Both the position numbers and the translations under genes were made by a program. A stretch of 6,672 nt of DNA from Rhodospirillales bacterium (GTDB lineage: Bacteria; Pseudomonadota; Alphaproteobacteria; Rhodospirillales; Casp-alpha2): positions 1 through 6,672 of the forward strand of contig JANQIJ010000176.1 of NCBI GenBank assembly GCA_028282185.1, written 5' to 3'. The notes under the pieces are model-generated. The model searched no databases. It was not told the origin of the DNA and saw only the letters and a list, made by a program, of their open reading frames with translations. Below, in pieces: positions 5,192 through 6,672 of this stretch (its first letter is position 1; each line of letters begins with the position of its first letter).

Positions 5192-6154
5192 TCAGGCGTT
5201 CTGCACACCCTGCCAGGCGTTGTCCCGGAACCGCATCAGATAGGTCGGCAGGATCACTTCCGCGGCCTGGGGCTGGATGCCCAGGTCGGCGAAGGTCTTG
5301 GCTCCTGCACTGACGACGTTGTCTTCGCCCAACAACAGGACCTGGTCCGGGGTCAACAGCGGTTTCGGCAACAGCGCGAGGATAGGCGCCTGCAATTCGG
5401 CCAGCCACATCGGCAAGGGCAGCAATAACCGCTTTCGTCCGGTCTGTTCCATCACCAGCTTCATCAATTGTCTGAAGTCGTAGACCGTCGGCCCGCCGAG
5501 TTCGTAAACCTGGCCGCGGGCGGACAACTGCGCCAGGGCCGCCATCACCGCGCCGGCCACGTCGCCGACGTAGACCGGCTGGAACTTGGGGCCGCCGCCG
5601 CCGGCCAACGAGCCGCCGATCACGGGCAGGAAGGGCGACAACCGGGCGATCGAGGCGAACTGGTTGAAAAAATCGTCTTCCGGGCCGAACACGACGCTGG
5701 GCCTGAGGATCGTCGCTTGCGCGAAAGCCTCCATCACCGCCGCCTCGCCCTGTGCCTTGGTCCGGGCATAGGCCGCCGGATGGGTGTCACGGGCGCCGAT
5801 CGCCGACAGGTGGACCAAGTGGCCGGCCCCCGCCGCAGCCGCGGCCCGGGCCACATTGGCCGCACCTTCGGCATGAATACGATCGAACCGGCGGGCGCCG
5901 CGTTCAAACAGGATACCGACCAGATTGATGACAACCTCTGCGTCCTCGACCGCATGGGCAACCGTCTCCGGCCGGGTGATGTCGGCGGGCCAGGGAACGA
6001 CCTGACCGACGTCGCCCATGGGCTTCAGGAACTGCGCATTTTCGGGATCCCTGCCGGCGGCGCGCACGCGGTATCCCTCGGCGGTCAGGCGACGCACAAT
6101 ATGCCGCCCGAGGAATCCGGAGGCTCCAAAAACCGTGGCCAGGCGTCGTGTCAT
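5192..6154 (-). CDS. NDUFA9-like atypical SDR, NAD(P)-binding protein
   Basis: A 320-residue atypical short-chain dehydrogenase of the complex I NDUFA9 subunit-like family. The N-terminal Rossmann motif is VFGASGFLGRHIV (8-20) with Gly10, Gly13 and Gly16. Then come VVPWPADITRPE (52-63), VVINLVGILFE (74-84), HLSAIGA (115-121) with Ser117, the YxxxK pair Tyr129/Lys133, and ILRPSVVFGPEDDFFNQF (149-166). The C-terminal part (190-320) includes FQPVYVGDVA and YELGGP, typical of the family. In mitochondria NDUFA9 is an accessory complex I subunit that binds NADPH. Bacterial homologues are common in alphaproteobacteria, but their tie to complex I is mostly inferred from homology. The start ATG 6154 is well supported: AAGGAG on the minus strand (plus 6163-6168) with 8-base spacing. 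It appears to be monocistronic within this window. Confidence 0.88.
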   Translation of the reverse strand: MTRRLATVFGASGFLGRHIVRRLTAEGYRVRAAGRDPENAQFLKPMGDVGQVVPWPADITRPETVAHAVEDAEVVINLVGILFERGARRFDRIHAEGAANVARAAAAAGAGHLVHLSAIGARDTHPAAYARTKAQGEAAVMEAFAQATILRPSVVFGPEDDFFNQFASIARLSPFLPVIGGSLAGGGGPKFQPVYVGDVAGAVMAALAQLSARGQVYELGGPTVYDFRQLMKLVMEQTGRKRLLLPLPMWLAELQAPILALLPKPLLTPDQVLLLGEDNVVSAGAKTFADLGIQPQAAEVILPTYLMRFRDNAWQGVQNA

Positions 6155-6232
6155 CGGGATGGCTCCTTGGCTTGCCGGGGCCTGCGGGCCGGATGGAACC
6201 CTGCCCGGTCACCGACCGTGGAATCGTCGGAA

Positions 6233-6261
6233 AACATAGCAACGGCGGCCCGGCCTGTCGA
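6233..6261 (-). promoter_or_regulatory. Candidate promoter of the NDUFA9-like gene
   Basis: On the minus strand TCGACA (plus 6256-6261, 5 of 6) is followed by a 17-base spacer and TATGTT (plus 6233-6238, 4 of 6). The predicted start near 6226 leaves a leader of about 70 bases before ATG 6154. Position, spacing and matches all agree. Confidence 0.45.
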
Positions 6262-6350
6262 TGGCGTTGCCGCCGCCGGCCCCGCCGCGATCGCCATCGG
6301 CCGCCGCGTTGCCCCAGACCGACGGCCGCCCGCCGCCGCCCAGGCGATGC

Positions 6351-6377
6351 TTGACAAGCCCACTGCGCATCTTTAAC
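6351..6377 (+). promoter_or_regulatory. Possible promoter of tRNA-Leu / downstream gene
   Basis: A perfect -35 TTGACA (6351-6356) is followed by TTTAAC (6372-6377, 4 of 6), but the spacer is only 15 bases. It would start transcription about 110 bases before the tRNA 5' end. The consensus -35 is the main support; the short spacer lowers confidence. Confidence 0.3.
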
Positions 6378-6493
6378 GAAGGCCGCGAATGCGCCGGATT
6401 TCCGGCCGCGTTCCGATACCAAGCCGGTTTTCGGCGTTGCGGTTTCACGTTGGGTCGGGCGAAGCGCCACGATCACGGGAAACCGGCCATCGG

Positions 6494-6580
6494 GCCCAGG
6501 TGGCGGAATTGGTAGACGCGCAGGTTTCAGGTACCTGTGGCCGCAAGGCCGTGGAAGTTCGAGTCTTCTCCTGGGCACCA
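6494..6580 (+). tRNA. tRNA-Leu (anticodon CAG)
   Basis: An 87-base class II tRNA. The acceptor stem GCCCAGG (6494-6500) pairs with CCTGGGC (6570-6576), the discriminator is A6577 and the CCA end is encoded (6578-6580). The D region TGGCGGAATTGGTAGACGCG is typical of leucine tRNAs. The anticodon stem CAGGT/ACCTG (6521-6525, 6533-6537) holds loop TTCAGGT with anticodon CAG (6528-6530), reading CUG. The long variable arm has stem GGCC/GGCC with a GCAA loop (6539-6550). The T arm is GGAAG-TTCGAGT-CTTCT (6553-6569), closed by one G-U pair. All features agree with tRNA-Leu. Confidence 0.97.
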
Positions 6581-6588
6581 ATCTGATA

Positions 6589-6603
6589 CCGCCGACGTGG
6601 CGG
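6589..6603. repeat. Small hairpin just after tRNA-Leu
   Basis: CCGCC-GACGT-GGCGG lies 8 bases after the tRNA CCA end. It has no following T-run, so it is more likely a structure in the tRNA trailer or leader of the next gene than a terminator. Read-through into the downstream gene is therefore possible. Confidence 0.3.
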
Positions 6604-6634
6604 CCAGCGGCGACACGGGCGGCCGGGAGGCGGC

Positions 6635-6672
6635 ATGACGATCGAATTCCACGAGGGCGACCTCCCGGATGG
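6635..6672 (+). CDS. rnd: Probable ribonuclease D, 5' end only
   Basis: Twelve complete codons (MTIEFHEGDLPD) run off the right edge. ATG 6635 is preceded by GGGAGG (6625-6630) with a 4-base spacer. The opening resembles alphaproteobacterial RNase D, whose N-termini typically read like M-T-x-x-x-H-x-x-D-L-P before the first exonuclease motif containing D-T-E-T. That catalytic motif lies outside the window, so the identification rests on a short similarity recalled from the family plus the tRNA neighbour. RNase D is a DEDD-type 3'-5' exoribonuclease that trims tRNA precursors. Confidence 0.55.
   Translation, partial: MTIEFHEGDLPD

Larger units (their letters stand above)
6155..6493. other. 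Divergent intergenic region between NDUFA9-like gene and tRNA-Leu
   Basis: About 340 bases with no convincing gene. It holds the leftward promoter candidate (6233-6261) and a consensus -35 TTGACA on the plus strand (6351-6356) set in the palindrome GCTTG-A-CAAGC (6349-6359). The rest is GC-rich sequence with no recognised element. Confidence 0.4.

Noticed and set aside
5468..6376. 302-codon plus-strand ORF opposite the NDUFA9-like gene
   Set aside because: Shadow ORF; the minus strand shows Rossmann and YxxxK motifs with a strong Shine-Dalgarno, while this frame shows none.
1..6672. CRISPR array, insertion sequence, prophage, att site or toxin-antitoxin pair
   Set aside because: No regularly spaced repeats, transposase or integrase motifs, or small paired toxin/antitoxin genes were seen. 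The tRNA 3' end shows no duplicated copy in the window.

Overview
The window is GC-rich chromosomal DNA with strong G/C preference at third codon positions. It looks like an alphaproteobacterium, probably Rhodospirillales-like. That placement is an inference from composition, from a bacterial NDUFA9-type SDR protein, and from a partial N-terminus resembling alphaproteobacterial RNase D. There is no sign of phage, insertion sequence, CRISPR array or rRNA.

Layout. At the extreme left a minus-strand gene probably begins (Shine-Dalgarno AAGGAGG at 18-24, GTG at 12-10) and runs out of the window. A divergent intergenic region with an A-rich core follows. Next is a secreted or periplasmic stand-alone AMIN-like protein (266-1171). 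A candidate promoter (1233-1261) leads into a tight three-gene operon: RraA-family protein (1301-1963), D-cysteine desulfhydrase/ACC-deaminase-like PLP enzyme (1960-3063) and M17 leucyl aminopeptidase-family protein (3060-4460). The operon genes are joined by 4-base GTGA and ATGA overlaps. After a 273-base spacer holding a candidate promoter and operator-like site comes a short MarR-family regulator (4734-5114). It converges on a minus-strand NDUFA9-like NAD(P)-binding SDR (5192-6154). To the right lie tRNA-Leu(CAG) (6494-6580) and the first 12 codons of what is probably ribonuclease D (6635 to the edge).

How the genes may work together. The three overlapping genes are almost certainly co-translated. 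The aminopeptidase has every family metal and catalytic residue. The PLP enzyme carries the Tyr-Thr signature of desulfhydrases rather than the Tyr-Glu of ACC deaminase. The RraA protein keeps the Arg-Asp pair but has glycine where aldolase/decarboxylase members have an acidic residue. One reading is a small catabolic module: the peptidase frees an amino acid such as a cysteine derivative, the PLP enzyme beta-eliminates it to pyruvate and ammonia, and the RraA protein acts on a downstream oxo-acid. The MarR gene could regulate it, but nothing in the sequence proves this. The tRNA-Leu/RNase D pairing puts a tRNA directly upstream of a tRNA 3'-processing exonuclease.

The most unusual items are the AMIN-like protein without an amidase domain, the three-gene combination, and the palindrome filling the operon promoter spacer. 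I do not see a clearly unprecedented system.
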